Assembly: GCF_011043625.1 (NCBI RefSeq)
Contig: NZ_JAAKGT010000014.1
Span: forward strand, 28,172-92,171
Source: Caulobacter sp. 602-2
GTDB lineage: Bacteria > Pseudomonadota > Alphaproteobacteria > Caulobacterales > Caulobacteraceae
Direction of reading: 5' to 3'
Length of the DNA: 64,000 bases
Shown here: positions 44,733 to 55,964 of the stretch, one piece after another
Layout: every line of letters starts with the position of its first letter
Numbering within the stretch: position 1 is the stretch's first letter
The notes under the pieces: generated by a model
Database searches by the model: none
The model's input: the letters and a program-made list of their open reading frames with translations, nothing else
Told to the model about the DNA's origin: nothing
Program-made: the position numbers and the translations under genes

Positions 44733-45067
44733 CGGACGAGGTCTACCGCGTTCAGGGCTTCGCACCAGTGCCTGCGGCGATCGGCCAGGCGCAGCGCCCT
44801 GCCCTTCGGCTCCAGGCCCTCGTCGTCGATCGTCTCCAGCACCTCGAAGGCGAAGCTGGCCTCGCCATGGGCGTTCCAGGCGCCCTGCAGGCGGGCGTTG
44901 GGGTGCGAGCCCAACCTGAGGCTGAACCAGACGCCGTTCCTGCGCGTCGCGACATTCTCGGTCCCGCCGACAAAGGCCTGGCCGGTGCGCTCGCAGCGCA
45001 CGGCGTAGACGCCGGGCGTGGGCTTTTCTTCCTTGTAGGCGCGTAGCAGCGCCTTGCGCGGGTTCAT
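44729..45067 (-). CDS. GIY-YIG nuclease-like protein
   Basis: 112 residues. PTPGVYAVRCERTGQAFVGGTENVATR corresponds to the GIY...YIG start of the domain (Val-Tyr in place of I-Y and Phe-Val-Gly for the second motif), followed by basic RRNGVWFSLRLGSHPN. A late Glu lies in GEASFAFEVLE. The reduced motif resembles small stand-alone GIY-YIG proteins; catalytic ability is uncertain. AAGGAGGCGGCC before the ATG is an excellent ribosome site that lies inside a hairpin. Confidence 0.75.
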   Translation of the reverse strand: MNPRKALLRAYKEEKPTPGVYAVRCERTGQAFVGGTENVATRRNGVWFSLRLGSHPNARLQGAWNAHGEASFAFEVLETIDDEGLEPKGRALRLADRRRHWCEALNAVDLVR

Positions 45068-45068
45068 G

Positions 45069-45128
45069 GCCGCCTCCTTGTTGGCGGCTTTTTACCCGGG
45101 TTATTTATGAAGTCAATATTACCCGGGT
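45069..45128 (-). promoter_or_regulatory. twin ACCCGGGT palindromes and sequestered ribosome site
   Basis: TTACCCGGGT occurs at 45092-45101 and again at 45119-45128, 27 bases apart, each containing the perfect palindrome ACCCGGGT, on both sides of an AT-rich core with TTGACT on the minus strand. Downstream, GCCGCC-AACAAGGA-GGCGGC (45069-45088) puts the Shine-Dalgarno of the GIY-YIG gene in a stem-loop. The distal palindrome also encodes the last codons and stop of the NCS1 gene. Confidence 0.6.
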
Positions 45129-46570
45129 GTTTTTCCGCGCATCAGCAGGCCGTACAGCGTCCCCGCCAGGAGGGCGCCGACGAACCAGGCGTACTGGTAG
45201 ATCGTGGTCCAGGGCTGGCCGATCCCGGCGAAGGCGTGCGGGGCGGCCGCGTGCAGGAAGCCCGGCAGGTTGGGCGCGACCCCGACGGCGAAGGCGATCA
45301 GCGCCGCCGGGTTCCAGCCGCTCCGGTAGGTGTAGGCGCCGGCGCGGTCATAGAGGGCGGGCACGTCCAGGACGGTGCGGCGCAGGATCCAGTAGTCGAC
45401 GATCAGGATGCCGGCGATCGGCCCCAGCAGCGCGCCATAGCCCGTCAGCCACACGAAGATGTAGCCGGCGGTGCTCTCCAGCAGCTTCCAGGGCATGATC
45501 AGCACCCCGATCCCGGCCGTGATCCAGCCGCCGATGCGATAGGTGATCCGCTTGGGCCAGAGGGCGGCGAAGTCGTAGGCCGGCCCCACCAGGTTGGCGG
45601 CGATGTTGCAGGAGACGGTGTCGAGGCTGATGATCACCAGGCCCACCAGCACGGCGATCCCGCCGATGTCGCCCGACAGGGCCACCGGGTCCCAGATCGC
45701 CTTGCCGAAGATCAGCACCGTGGCCGAGGTGACGACGACGCTCATCGCCGCCAGCAGGGCCATGGGCCCGGGCAGGCCCAGGGCCTGGCCCAGGATCTGG
45801 TCCTTCTGGCTGCGGGCGAAGCGGGTGAAGTCGGGAATGTTCAGCGCCAGGGTCGCCCAGTAACCGGTCATGGCCGTCACCGCCGGGCCGAAGTCGGCCC
45901 AGAAGCGGCCGGCCTTGGCGCCGCCGGGGTCGTAGGCCGAGGGCTCGTGCAGGATGGGTCCCAGGCCGCCGGCCTTGGACAGCGCCCACCAGACCAGGGC
46001 GACGCAGACCACCACCTTGATCGGCGCGGTCCAGGTCTCGAGCTTGCGGACGGTCTCCAGGCCCTTGGTGACGAAGGCCAGCTGGATCAGCCAGAACGCC
46101 AGGAAGGCCAGGAGCTGGCCGACGCCGATGCCCAGCAGCGGGATCGGCGGGCCATCGAGCCTGGCGCCGACCATGACGCCCAGCAGGGTCAGCAGCGCGC
46201 CGCCGCCGATCCAGGTCTGGATGCCGTACCAGCCGCAGGCGACGATGGCCCGGGCGAGCGCGGGCAGACGCGCGCCGCGCCAGCCGAACGAGGCGCGCGC
46301 CAGCACCGCGTAGGGCACGCCATGGCGCGCGCCCGCATGGCCGATCAGCAGCATCGGCGCGAGCACGATCAGGTTGCCCAGCAGCACGGCCCAGACCGCC
46401 TGCCCCGCCGACATCCCCTGCTCCACCAGCCCCGCGGCCAGCATGTAGGCGGGCACGGCGATGACCATGCCAAGCCACAGGGCCGCGAAGTGGCGGGCGC
46501 GCCAAGTGCGCTGGGCCGCCGTCGTCGGCGCCAGGTCCTCGTTCCAGAGGTTTCCGCTTTCGTCGCTCAT
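45119..46570 (-). CDS. NCS1-family nucleobase/allantoin-type permease
   Basis: 483 residues, about 12 membrane segments. NLWNEDLAPTTAAQRTW at the N terminus is the standard NCS1 entry, followed by GARHGVPYAVLARASFGWRGA, WYGIQTWIGG, and NIPDFTRFARSQKDQ. The family imports cytosine, uracil, allantoin, hydantoin or thiamine precursors with a proton or sodium ion; no catabolic gene nearby fixes the substrate. Start 46570 follows CGGGGGAGCGC. Confidence 0.88.
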   Translation of the reverse strand: MSDESGNLWNEDLAPTTAAQRTWRARHFAALWLGMVIAVPAYMLAAGLVEQGMSAGQAVWAVLLGNLIVLAPMLLIGHAGARHGVPYAVLARASFGWRGARLPALARAIVACGWYGIQTWIGGGALLTLLGVMVGARLDGPPIPLLGIGVGQLLAFLAFWLIQLAFVTKGLETVRKLETWTAPIKVVVCVALVWWALSKAGGLGPILHEPSAYDPGGAKAGRFWADFGPAVTAMTGYWATLALNIPDFTRFARSQKDQILGQALGLPGPMALLAAMSVVVTSATVLIFGKAIWDPVALSGDIGGIAVLVGLVIISLDTVSCNIAANLVGPAYDFAALWPKRITYRIGGWITAGIGVLIMPWKLLESTAGYIFVWLTGYGALLGPIAGILIVDYWILRRTVLDVPALYDRAGAYTYRSGWNPAALIAFAVGVAPNLPGFLHAAAPHAFAGIGQPWTTIYQYAWFVGALLAGTLYGLLMRGKTPG

Positions 46571-46657
46571 GCGCTCCCCCGAGCCCGCACTCAAGACATG
46601 AGCATGCGCGGCGAGGGACAGGCCGTCACCTTGGAAAACGCCGGTCGCGGAAGGTTT

Positions 46658-46840
46658 CTAGAACGCTGCGTAGGCCCAGGTCGCAAGGCCCGCGCCGAAC
46701 AGCAGCACCAGGGCCACGATGCCCACGCGATCCCACTGGATGCAGGGGCCGGCGTGGCGCAGCTCGGAGCCTTCGGGCTTGTTGACGTCGCACTTCCTGA
46801 AGAACACGGGACGCGCGGAAACACGCATGGCGTGGGCCAT
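46658..46840 (-). CDS. small single-pass membrane protein
   Basis: 60 residues with one helix near the C terminus (VGIVALVLLFGAGLATWAYAAF) and Cys in FRKCDVNK and HAGPCIQW. GGGAGG seven bases before the ATG strongly supports translation. Unknown function. Confidence 0.72.
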   Translation of the reverse strand: MAHAMRVSARPVFFRKCDVNKPEGSELRHAGPCIQWDRVGIVALVLLFGAGLATWAYAAF

Positions 46841-46925
46841 GGCTGAACCTCCCTGACGATCGAGCGCCTCTGACGGGCGCGTGGCGGAAGGTTAACACGG
46901 CTCGCCCGAAAGGCGAGAAATTCGC

Positions 46926-49445
<2,520 letters not shown>

Positions 49446-49697
49446 TACCCCCGGGGCTCCAGTACGCGGCAGCGCCCCTTCCTTCACTGCTGCGTTCGCC
49501 AAGGCCAGTCCCCTCGTCGCCGTTGGCCGGCGATCCGGTCCCCTCGCCCGGCCCAGGGGGACCATGCGGAAGACTCTGCCTGATAATCTGGCAGGCGGGG
49601 CGCCCCGACGGCAAGTGCGAGAGTGTGGGTTGACCGCGCCGTCACGCTGCTGACGAATGAACGCAACAAAAAAGACTCGTTGTGTCGGGGACGACGA

Positions 49698-50261
49698 ATG
49701 GCGCTGGCGAATCTTGCCGCTGGAGCGCGTGGAGGCGAGGGCTTGGCCCATGCTTCCCTGCCCTACCAGCAGGCCCTGAAGGCTTTTTTCCGCCGAAGAG
49801 TGGAAGGCGGCGAGGTCGACGACCTCGTGCAGGAAGTGCTTCTTCGACTGCATAACCGCCGTGACGGCGGTGAAGTGGCCAATCTCGGCAGCTTCATTTT
49901 CCAGACCGCCACCAACGTCCTGCTCGACCGCCGTCGCCGCGACACGGTGCGCAAACGCCAGGCCCACTGCGAGCTGGAGGAGGTTCACCACCCCCTCGAC
50001 GAGCTTTCGCCGGACCGTATTCTCCAGGCCAAGGAGCAGGCCGCCGTCGCCGCGGCCGCCCTCGGTGACCTTCCCTTAAGGACGCGCGCTGCATTCATGC
50101 TCGTCCGATTTGAAGGCATGAGTTACAAGGCGGCGGCCGCTCAACTGGGACTCTCCGTCAGCGCGGTCGAAAAACACGTCGCCAAGGCTCTCAAGCACCT
50201 GACGAGCCGCCTGCAGGAACACGATGCGCCACACCGTCCCAAACCTGGCTTCTTCCGGTGA
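49698..50261 (+). CDS. FecI-type ECF sigma factor
   Basis: 187 residues. Region 2 contains VDDLVQEVLLRLHNRR and FIFQTATNVLLDRRRRD; region 4 contains LPLRTRAAFMLVRFEGMSYKAAAAQL and the recognition helix SVSAVEKHVAKALKHL. ATG 49698 is the best start. It is divergent from the receptor and overlaps fecR by 38 bases. Expected to be released by FecR when the receptor is occupied and to transcribe the receptor gene. Confidence 0.92.
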   Translation: MALANLAAGARGGEGLAHASLPYQQALKAFFRRRVEGGEVDDLVQEVLLRLHNRRDGGEVANLGSFIFQTATNVLLDRRRRDTVRKRQAHCELEEVHHPLDELSPDRILQAKEQAAVAAAALGDLPLRTRAAFMLVRFEGMSYKAAAAQLGLSVSAVEKHVAKALKHLTSRLQEHDAPHRPKPGFFR

Positions 50262-51246
50262 ACCGGACGCCGCGGAATGGGTCGCGCGCCTGCAGCATCG
50301 GCCGAACGACCTGGGACTGCGGCGTGACTTCGATTCCTGGCTGAAGGCCGATCCGGCCAACAAGGACGCCTACGCCTCGGCGTCGGACGCCTGGGCTCGC
50401 CTGGGCGCCCTGTCGGACGAACCCGAGATTCTCGCCGCCCGCGCCCGCCTGAAGGCCGACCTGGCCGCCGACCAGAAGCGCCGCGCCCGTCCGCAGATGC
50501 GCTGGGCCGCGGCCGTCGCCGCCCTGGTCACGGCCGGCGGCTTCGGCACGGCCCTGTGGCTGGCCACCGCGCCGTCGGACCATGCGCCGGCCGTCGCCCC
50601 CGCCCAGACGGCCCAGGTCGTCTATCGCACCGGCGTGGGCGAGCAGAAGATCATCACCCTGGCCGACGGCTCGATCGCCACCCTGTCGACCGACTCGGTG
50701 CTGCGCGTCACCGAGATGGGCGCGCGCCGCGCCCTGACCCTGGATCGCGGCGAGGCCTTCTTCCAGGTCGCCAAGAACCCGCACCGGCCCTTCGTGGTCA
50801 CCGCCGACGGCCGCACGGTCACGGCCCTGGGCACGGCCTTCAACGTCCGCATCGATCCGGGCAAGTGGTCGGTCAGCCTGCTGGAAGGCAAGATCCGCGT
50901 CGCCGATCCGGCCGCCCACAACAGCGTCGACCTGCTGCCGGGCTCGCGCCTGGAGCAGCAGGCGGGCTCGACCTGGGCCGTGGCCGCCGCCGACGTGGCC
51001 GCCCTGACCAGCTGGCGCGACGGCAGCGTCACCTTCGACAACCAGCCGCTGGCCGACATCGTCGGCGAACTGAACCGCTATTCGGTGCGCAAGATCCGCA
51101 TCGACTCGCCGCGCGTCGCCGCCACGCCGATGAGCGGCCGCTTCAAGACCGGCGATGTCGCGGGCTTCGTCGACGCGCTCAGCGCCTATGGCGCGGCCAA
51201 GGTGAAGACGGGCCAGGCCGGCGAGATCGTCCTGGTCGCGCCGTAA
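50224..51246 (+). CDS. FecR-family anti-sigma/sigma regulator
   Basis: 340 residues. A cytoplasmic N-terminal domain (AAEWVARLQHRPNDLGLRRDFDSWL) is followed by one membrane helix (WAAAVAALVTAGGFGTALWLA, about 98-118), the periplasmic FecR domain (ITLADGSIATLSTDS, LDRGEAFFQVAKNPHRPFVV) and the DUF4974-like end (ADIVGELNRYSVRKIRI). It reads the STN domain of the adjacent receptor and controls the ECF sigma factor encoded upstream. Confidence 0.93.
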   Translation: MRHTVPNLASSGEPDAAEWVARLQHRPNDLGLRRDFDSWLKADPANKDAYASASDAWARLGALSDEPEILAARARLKADLAADQKRRARPQMRWAAAVAALVTAGGFGTALWLATAPSDHAPAVAPAQTAQVVYRTGVGEQKIITLADGSIATLSTDSVLRVTEMGARRALTLDRGEAFFQVAKNPHRPFVVTADGRTVTALGTAFNVRIDPGKWSVSLLEGKIRVADPAAHNSVDLLPGSRLEQQAGSTWAVAAADVAALTSWRDGSVTFDNQPLADIVGELNRYSVRKIRIDSPRVAATPMSGRFKTGDVAGFVDALSAYGAAKVKTGQAGEIVLVAP

Positions 51247-51256
51247 GGGCGAGCCC

Positions 51257-51886
51257 TCAAGAGGCTGACAGCCGGATCGAGGTCACCTTCCCGTTCTTGA
51301 TCTCGAAGCTGAACGCCCACGGGCTGTAGGACCAAAGTTCAGCCCCGTTGTCCGCCACAGGCGAGCGCGAGAACGGCTCTCCAAGAGAGGCGAGAACCGC
51401 GGTGTCCGGGTCGCCCAGGCGAACGGCGGAAAACGCCCAGTCACCCACCGGCGGCGCCTTTTCGCCCGACAGCTGGAGAAGCCTTACTTGGTCTTTCGTG
51501 TCGTAAGCCACCGCCGCGTAGGCGAGCAGGTCGCTTGCCTCGGGGGCGCCGCTCCATGCCAGCGGATAGATAAATACGGCGTCCCCGCGGTCCTCGATCG
51601 TGGTCAGCGGGCGACCGAGATGTGCTTCGGCCTCTTTCCGAGGCAGTCCCAGAACGACGGGGCCTGTGCGCATGCAGGGGCCGTCCGCGCTGAGGGCGTC
51701 CATGTCGTCCATGGTCACGCCGTCCTTGAGCGTGAACACACAGGCCAGGCCGGCGCCGCTTCGTTTGAATTTGCCAACGATCGCGGTCGCCCCGGTGGAA
51801 GCCAGGGCCTCGCTGGACGCCGCAGGCGCTGCGACCGTCAATGCGACCATCGCGGCCGCCAATCCGCCTATCCAGTGACCCGACAT
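51257..51886 (-). CDS. secreted protein of unknown function
   Basis: 209 residues with signal WIGGLAAAMVALTVAAPAASSEA. Two Cys (GLACVFTL and DGPCMRTG) could bond. The C-terminal part (WSYSPWAFSFEIKNGKVTSIRLSAS) is beta-rich and looks like an SmpA/BamE-like small domain, a weak impression. It is convergent with fecR. Confidence 0.7.
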   Translation of the reverse strand: MSGHWIGGLAAAMVALTVAAPAASSEALASTGATAIVGKFKRSGAGLACVFTLKDGVTMDDMDALSADGPCMRTGPVVLGLPRKEAEAHLGRPLTTIEDRGDAVFIYPLAWSGAPEASDLLAYAAVAYDTKDQVRLLQLSGEKAPPVGDWAFSAVRLGDPDTAVLASLGEPFSRSPVADNGAELWSYSPWAFSFEIKNGKVTSIRLSAS

Positions 51887-52135
51887 GTCCCCTCCCGACC
51901 TGTGGCGACGCTACGCCGGCCAATGCCCGGAAGCCACCCCTTGCGTGCACTGAGGGCGTCCGCCCACTGAGATTGCATCGGGAGCGGTCGAGGCCTCCGG
52001 TTCCCGGGCGGGAGTGACGGGAAGTTGGGCGGGCGCGCACCCACTTTCTCCCCTCCCCGGTTGAGGAACCGCCTCCGGCCTGCGTCATGACTACTGACAG
52101 CGGCGCCGTTCGCGCCGTTCGCAGGGAGGCTTTTC
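51887..52135. other. intergenic region between secreted-protein and M20 genes
   Basis: About 250 bases between divergent genes, no gene seen. It must hold both promoters. GGGAGG at 52123-52128 is the ribosome site of the M20 gene. No clear -35/-10 pair or repeat was found. Confidence 0.4.
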
Positions 52136-53620
52136 GTGACTTCGATCCTCAAGACCGCCGCCGCCGGGCTGGTTGGCGTTTCCATGCTGATGGCCAGCAG
52201 CGCCATCGCCGCGCCGCTGAACGCCGCGCAGAAGACCCAGCTGAAGGCGAACGTCGACGCCTACACCCCGCAGATGAACGAAGCAGCCCTGAAGATCTGG
52301 GACTTCGCCGAGCTGGGCTATCTTGAGACCAAGAGCTCGAACGTGCTGCAGGAGCAGCTGAAGACCGCCGGCTTTACGGTGAACGCGGGCGTGGCCGACG
52401 AGCCGACCGCCTTCGTCGCCAGCTTCAAGCAGGGCAAGGGCCCGGTGATCGCCATCCTGGCCGAGTTCGACGCCCTGCCGGGCCTGTCGCAGGCCGCCGC
52501 CCCGACCAAAACCCCGCGTCCCGAGACCGACAACGGCCACGGCTGCGGCCATAACCTGTTCGGCGCGGCCTCGGTGGCCGGCGCGGTCGCCCTCAAGGAG
52601 TGGATGATCCAGAACAAGGTGCAGGGCGAGATCCGCGTCTACGGCACCCCGGCCGAAGAAGGCGGCTCGGGCAAGGTCTACATGGTGCGCGAAGGCCTGT
52701 TCAACGACGTCGACGTGACGCTGCACTGGCACCCGGGCAACGAGAACTCGGCCCGCCAGGGCACCTCGATGGCCAACATCAGCGGCAAGTTCCGCTTCCG
52801 CGGGAAGTCGTCGCACGCCTCGGGCGCGCCGTGGGCCGGCCGCTCGGCGCTGGACGGCGTGGAGGTGCTGGACACCGCCGCCAACTTCATGCGCGAGCAC
52901 ATCCCCGACGGCACCCGCATCCACTACGTGATCACCAATGGCGGCAAGGCGCCGAACGTCGTGCCGGACTTCGCCGAGGTCTACTACTACGTCCGCAACT
53001 CTGACCCGAAGATCGTGGTCAGCGTCATGGACCGCATCAAGAAGGCCGCCGACGGCGCGGCCATGGCCACCGAGACGACGGTCGAGTTCGAGCAGACCGG
53101 CGGCGTCTACAACCTGCTGCCCAACGACGTGCTGGGCAAGGTGATGCACGACAGCCTGACCAGCGTGGGCGGCATCACCTGGACGCCGGAAGAGACCGAG
53201 TTCGCCAAGACTCTGGCCAAGAGCCTCAACGGCGGCGGCGGCGACCTGGCCTCGGTGGGCAAGATCCAGACCTACGCCCCGGCCGACACCAAGGGCGGCG
53301 TCGGCGGCTCGACCGACGTGTCGGACATCTCGTGGGTGACGCCGACCGTGGGCCTGTCGACGGCGACCTTCGTCCCCGGCTCGGCCGGCCACAGCTGGCA
53401 GAACGTGGCGGCGGCGGGTTCGTCGATCGGCCTCAAGGGCGCGGCCGTGGCGGCCAAGACCCTGTCGATCACCGGCGCCGAGCTGTTCATGAACCCCAAG
53501 CTGATCGCCGACGCCAAGACCGAGCTGAACGCCCGCCGCGGCGACGGCTTCCAGTACAAGGCCATGGTCGGCGACCGCAAACCGCCGCTCGACTACCGCA
53601 AGGCCGGCGGCGCGGAGTGA
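52136..53620 (+). CDS. exported M20D-family amidohydrolase/peptidase
   Basis: 494 residues with signal SILKTAAAGLVGVSMLMASSAIAA. Metal-site motifs are NGHGCGHNLFGA (Cys/His type of M20D), GTPAEEGGSGK with the catalytic Glu pair, DVTLHWHPG and a final PGSAGHSWQN. AbgB-like enzymes of this group cleave aminoacyl or aromatic amide conjugates. Start GTG 52136. A periplasmic location next to a FecA/FecIR uptake system suggests it may trim an imported conjugate. Confidence 0.87.
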   Translation: MTSILKTAAAGLVGVSMLMASSAIAAPLNAAQKTQLKANVDAYTPQMNEAALKIWDFAELGYLETKSSNVLQEQLKTAGFTVNAGVADEPTAFVASFKQGKGPVIAILAEFDALPGLSQAAAPTKTPRPETDNGHGCGHNLFGAASVAGAVALKEWMIQNKVQGEIRVYGTPAEEGGSGKVYMVREGLFNDVDVTLHWHPGNENSARQGTSMANISGKFRFRGKSSHASGAPWAGRSALDGVEVLDTAANFMREHIPDGTRIHYVITNGGKAPNVVPDFAEVYYYVRNSDPKIVVSVMDRIKKAADGAAMATETTVEFEQTGGVYNLLPNDVLGKVMHDSLTSVGGITWTPEETEFAKTLAKSLNGGGGDLASVGKIQTYAPADTKGGVGGSTDVSDISWVTPTVGLSTATFVPGSAGHSWQNVAAAGSSIGLKGAAVAAKTLSITGAELFMNPKLIADAKTELNARRGDGFQYKAMVGDRKPPLDYRKAGGAE

Positions 53621-53667
53621 TCTAGCCGGACGGGAGCGGCTGCGCCGCTCCCGTATACTCACAGTTC

Positions 53668-53807
53668 GTCATCCCGGCCGTAGCGAAGCGAAGAGCCGGG
53701 ACCCAGGGGCAGGCGCACGGCACAGGCCAACGCCGGGGTAGTGAACCCAAGCGCCGCGCCTAGTCCCCCTGGGTCCCGGACAAGCCCTTCGGGCTTTCCG
53801 GGATGAC
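53668..53807. repeat. 140-base imperfect inverted repeat
   Basis: Left arm 53668-53710 and right arm 53764-53807 share GTCATCCCGG and CCGGGACCCAGGGG in inverted order, separated in each arm by 18 differing bases that form their own small dyads. It lies between convergent genes and ends in TGTTTTT, so it may also terminate transcription. It resembles a small non-autonomous or REP-like element. Confidence 0.7.
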
Positions 53808-53849
53808 GACTGTTTTTAGACTAGATCGAGCAGTCTCTCTCCGCTCAGC

Positions 53850-54194
53850 TCACAGCAGCTTCGGCGCCAGGAAGATCGCCAGGGCCGCGACCAGCCAGGC
53901 GGCCAGCCCGCCGAGAATGGCCAGGCGATAGTCGACGCGATCGACCAGCAGCCACGACACGCCCAGGAAGACGAGATAGGCCGGAATGGTCTTGGCGCCG
54001 GCCAGGCACGCGGTGCGAAAGCCGCCCGCCTCGCCCTTGGAGCCGACGGCCAGCAGGGCGATGATCGCGAAGGTCGGCGCCAGCGGCAGGATGCCGGGCA
54101 GCACGTTGCCCTTCTTCGAGGCCAGCACGATCAGGGCGGTGACGACGCCGCCCAGCAGGCCCTTCCAGAGAACCTCGACAAGCAGCGGCGGCAT
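53850..54194 (-). CDS. GlpM/DUF3147-like small membrane protein
   Basis: 114 residues with four membrane segments (LLVEVLWKGLLGGVVTALIV, PGILPLAPTFAIIALLAVG, TIPAYLVFLGVSWLLV, LAILGGLAAWLVAALAIFLA). The ATG overlaps the crtZ stop (TGATG). The family role is unclear. Confidence 0.78.
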   Translation of the reverse strand: MPPLLVEVLWKGLLGGVVTALIVLASKKGNVLPGILPLAPTFAIIALLAVGSKGEAGGFRTACLAGAKTIPAYLVFLGVSWLLVDRVDYRLAILGGLAAWLVAALAIFLAPKLL

Positions 54195-54667
54195 CAGGCC
54201 TGGACGCCCCGCGCGCGCAGCTTGGCCTTCAGCTCGCGCACCGGCCGGGCGAGCAGGAAGCCGAACGACACCGCGCCCTCCTTGGTGTGCACGGCGTGAT
54301 GGATGCGGTGGGCCTGGATCAGGCGCTTCCAGTAGGCCGACTTGCCCAGCGGAACCTTGAAGCGCTGATGCACCATGCCGTCGTGGAAGATGAAGTAGAC
54401 CGCCCCGTAGGCGGTGATCCCCAGGCCCACCGGCAGCAGCCACGGCAGGCCGTTGGTCCCGAAATAGATGGCGACGATGGCCGGGGCGGCGAACACCACC
54501 GCGAACAGGTCGTTCAGCTCGAAGGCGCCGTGGCGCGGCTCGTGGTGCGAGCGGTGCCAGACCCACCCGAAGCCGTGCATGACGTACTTGTGGGTGAACC
54601 AGGCGAAGCCTTCCATGAAGGCGAAGGCCGCCAGGAACAGGGCGACCTTGAGACCGAAGGTGACCAT
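54194..54667 (-). CDS. crtZ: beta-carotene hydroxylase
   Basis: 157 residues of the fatty-acid-hydroxylase-like membrane di-iron family. All four His clusters of CrtZ are present: HKYVMH, HRSHHEPRH, HDGMVH and HRIHH. It hydroxylates the ionone rings of beta-carotene to zeaxanthin. A prenyl synthase of CrtE/IspA type is encoded about 2 kb upstream on the same strand, but no crtB, crtI or crtY is in this window. Confidence 0.92.
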   Translation of the reverse strand: MVTFGLKVALFLAAFAFMEGFAWFTHKYVMHGFGWVWHRSHHEPRHGAFELNDLFAVVFAAPAIVAIYFGTNGLPWLLPVGLGITAYGAVYFIFHDGMVHQRFKVPLGKSAYWKRLIQAHRIHHAVHTKEGAVSFGFLLARPVRELKAKLRARGVQA

Positions 54668-54761
54668 CGCTTCTCTAACTCCAGAGCCTTCGACCTGACT
54701 GCGTCGGGTCTTGGGCTCCCGTCCTTGTTCTAGCGCAAAGTCCTAGCGCAAGCGCCGCGCC

Positions 54762-55964
54762 CTATCGCTGCGGATCGCGCGACAGAACCTGGGCCACGAT
54801 GAGGCCCGCCGCACCGATGGCGGCCAGCACCAGCCAAGCCTTATACACCGCCGCGATCCCCGCGTCGCGCCACAGCACGGCCTGATAGGCGTCGATCACC
54901 CAGGCGTGGGGCGTGAACCAGCCGAGATTCTGCAGCCAGGCCGGCATCAGGAAGCGCGGCGCCATGCTGCCGCCCACGGCCGCCAGCACCAGGATCACGA
55001 AGGTCGACAGCATCTGGGCCTGGTCGCGCGTGCGGCACAGGCTGACGAGGCCCAGCGCCAGGCCCGCCGAGCAGACGCCGGCCGCCAGGGTGGTAGGCAG
55101 CCACAGCCCGAAATGCTGCAGCGCCTCGACGCCGTAGACACCCTGCGCGACCACGAAGATCATCACCGCCTGGACGATGGCCTGGGCGGTCAGGAACAGG
55201 AACTTGCCGGTGACCACCGGCCCCATGCCGGCCACGCCCGCCAGCAGGCGGTCGGCGACGCCGGCGCGGCGCTCCTCCATCAGCGACAGCGCCCCCTGCA
55301 TGGCCGAGAACAAAGCAAACAGGATCATCACCGCGCCGGCGTAATAGGCGATCACCGCCCCGCCCTTGCGGGCGCCGGTGATCTCCTGGCGGTCGAACAG
55401 GTCGTCCTTCACGGCCTGGGGCTTGGCGCGAAGCTGCTCCGCGGCCGCCTCGACGCGGGCCGACTGCACGGGGGTCAGCTCACCCAGGGCCGGCGCGACG
55501 GAGTCGATCGAACGGCGCAGGGCCGCATCGGGCGCGGCGACGGCCAGGGCCTGTTGGGTGCGGGCCTGGGCCAGCGGCGCGGCCACGGCCCGCGACGGGT
55601 CGGCGACGATCAGGAACGGCTTGCCAGGCGCGGCGGGATCGGCGCGGATCACCAGGCCCGCGTCGACCTGGCCGGACTTGACCCGCACGCGCACCGTCGC
55701 GGCGTCGGGCGCGGTCTCGGCGCGCAGGTCCGGGCTCTTCAGCAGGGCGGCGGCGACCCGGCGCGAGGCGTCGGTGCGGGCCAGGTCCGCGACCGCCAGC
55801 TTGGGCTGCAGGTTGTCGCCCGAGGTTCCGGCGAACACCGACGAGAAGATCAGGAACACCAGCGGCGGCAGCAGGAAGGTCATGACCAGGGCCGCGCGGT
55901 CGCGCCACAGCTCCAGCGCCATGACCCGCATCATCGCCAGCGACATGGCCAGTCGCGCCCTCAT
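54762..55964 (-). CDS. ABC-2 type exporter permease
   Basis: 400 residues. A first helix (LVMTFLLPPLVFLIFSSVFA), a large periplasmic loop (about 45-215) and five more helices after VIAYYAGAVMILFALFSAMQ form the YhfP/NatB-like ABC-2 layout; MEERRAGVADRLL marks the usual cytoplasmic elbow. The ATG overlaps the stop of the ATPase gene. Substrate unknown. Confidence 0.88.
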   Translation of the reverse strand: MRARLAMSLAMMRVMALELWRDRAALVMTFLLPPLVFLIFSSVFAGTSGDNLQPKLAVADLARTDASRRVAAALLKSPDLRAETAPDAATVRVRVKSGQVDAGLVIRADPAAPGKPFLIVADPSRAVAAPLAQARTQQALAVAAPDAALRRSIDSVAPALGELTPVQSARVEAAAEQLRAKPQAVKDDLFDRQEITGARKGGAVIAYYAGAVMILFALFSAMQGALSLMEERRAGVADRLLAGVAGMGPVVTGKFLFLTAQAIVQAVMIFVVAQGVYGVEALQHFGLWLPTTLAAGVCSAGLALGLVSLCRTRDQAQMLSTFVILVLAAVGGSMAPRFLMPAWLQNLGWFTPHAWVIDAYQAVLWRDAGIAAVYKAWLVLAAIGAAGLIVAQVLSRDPQR

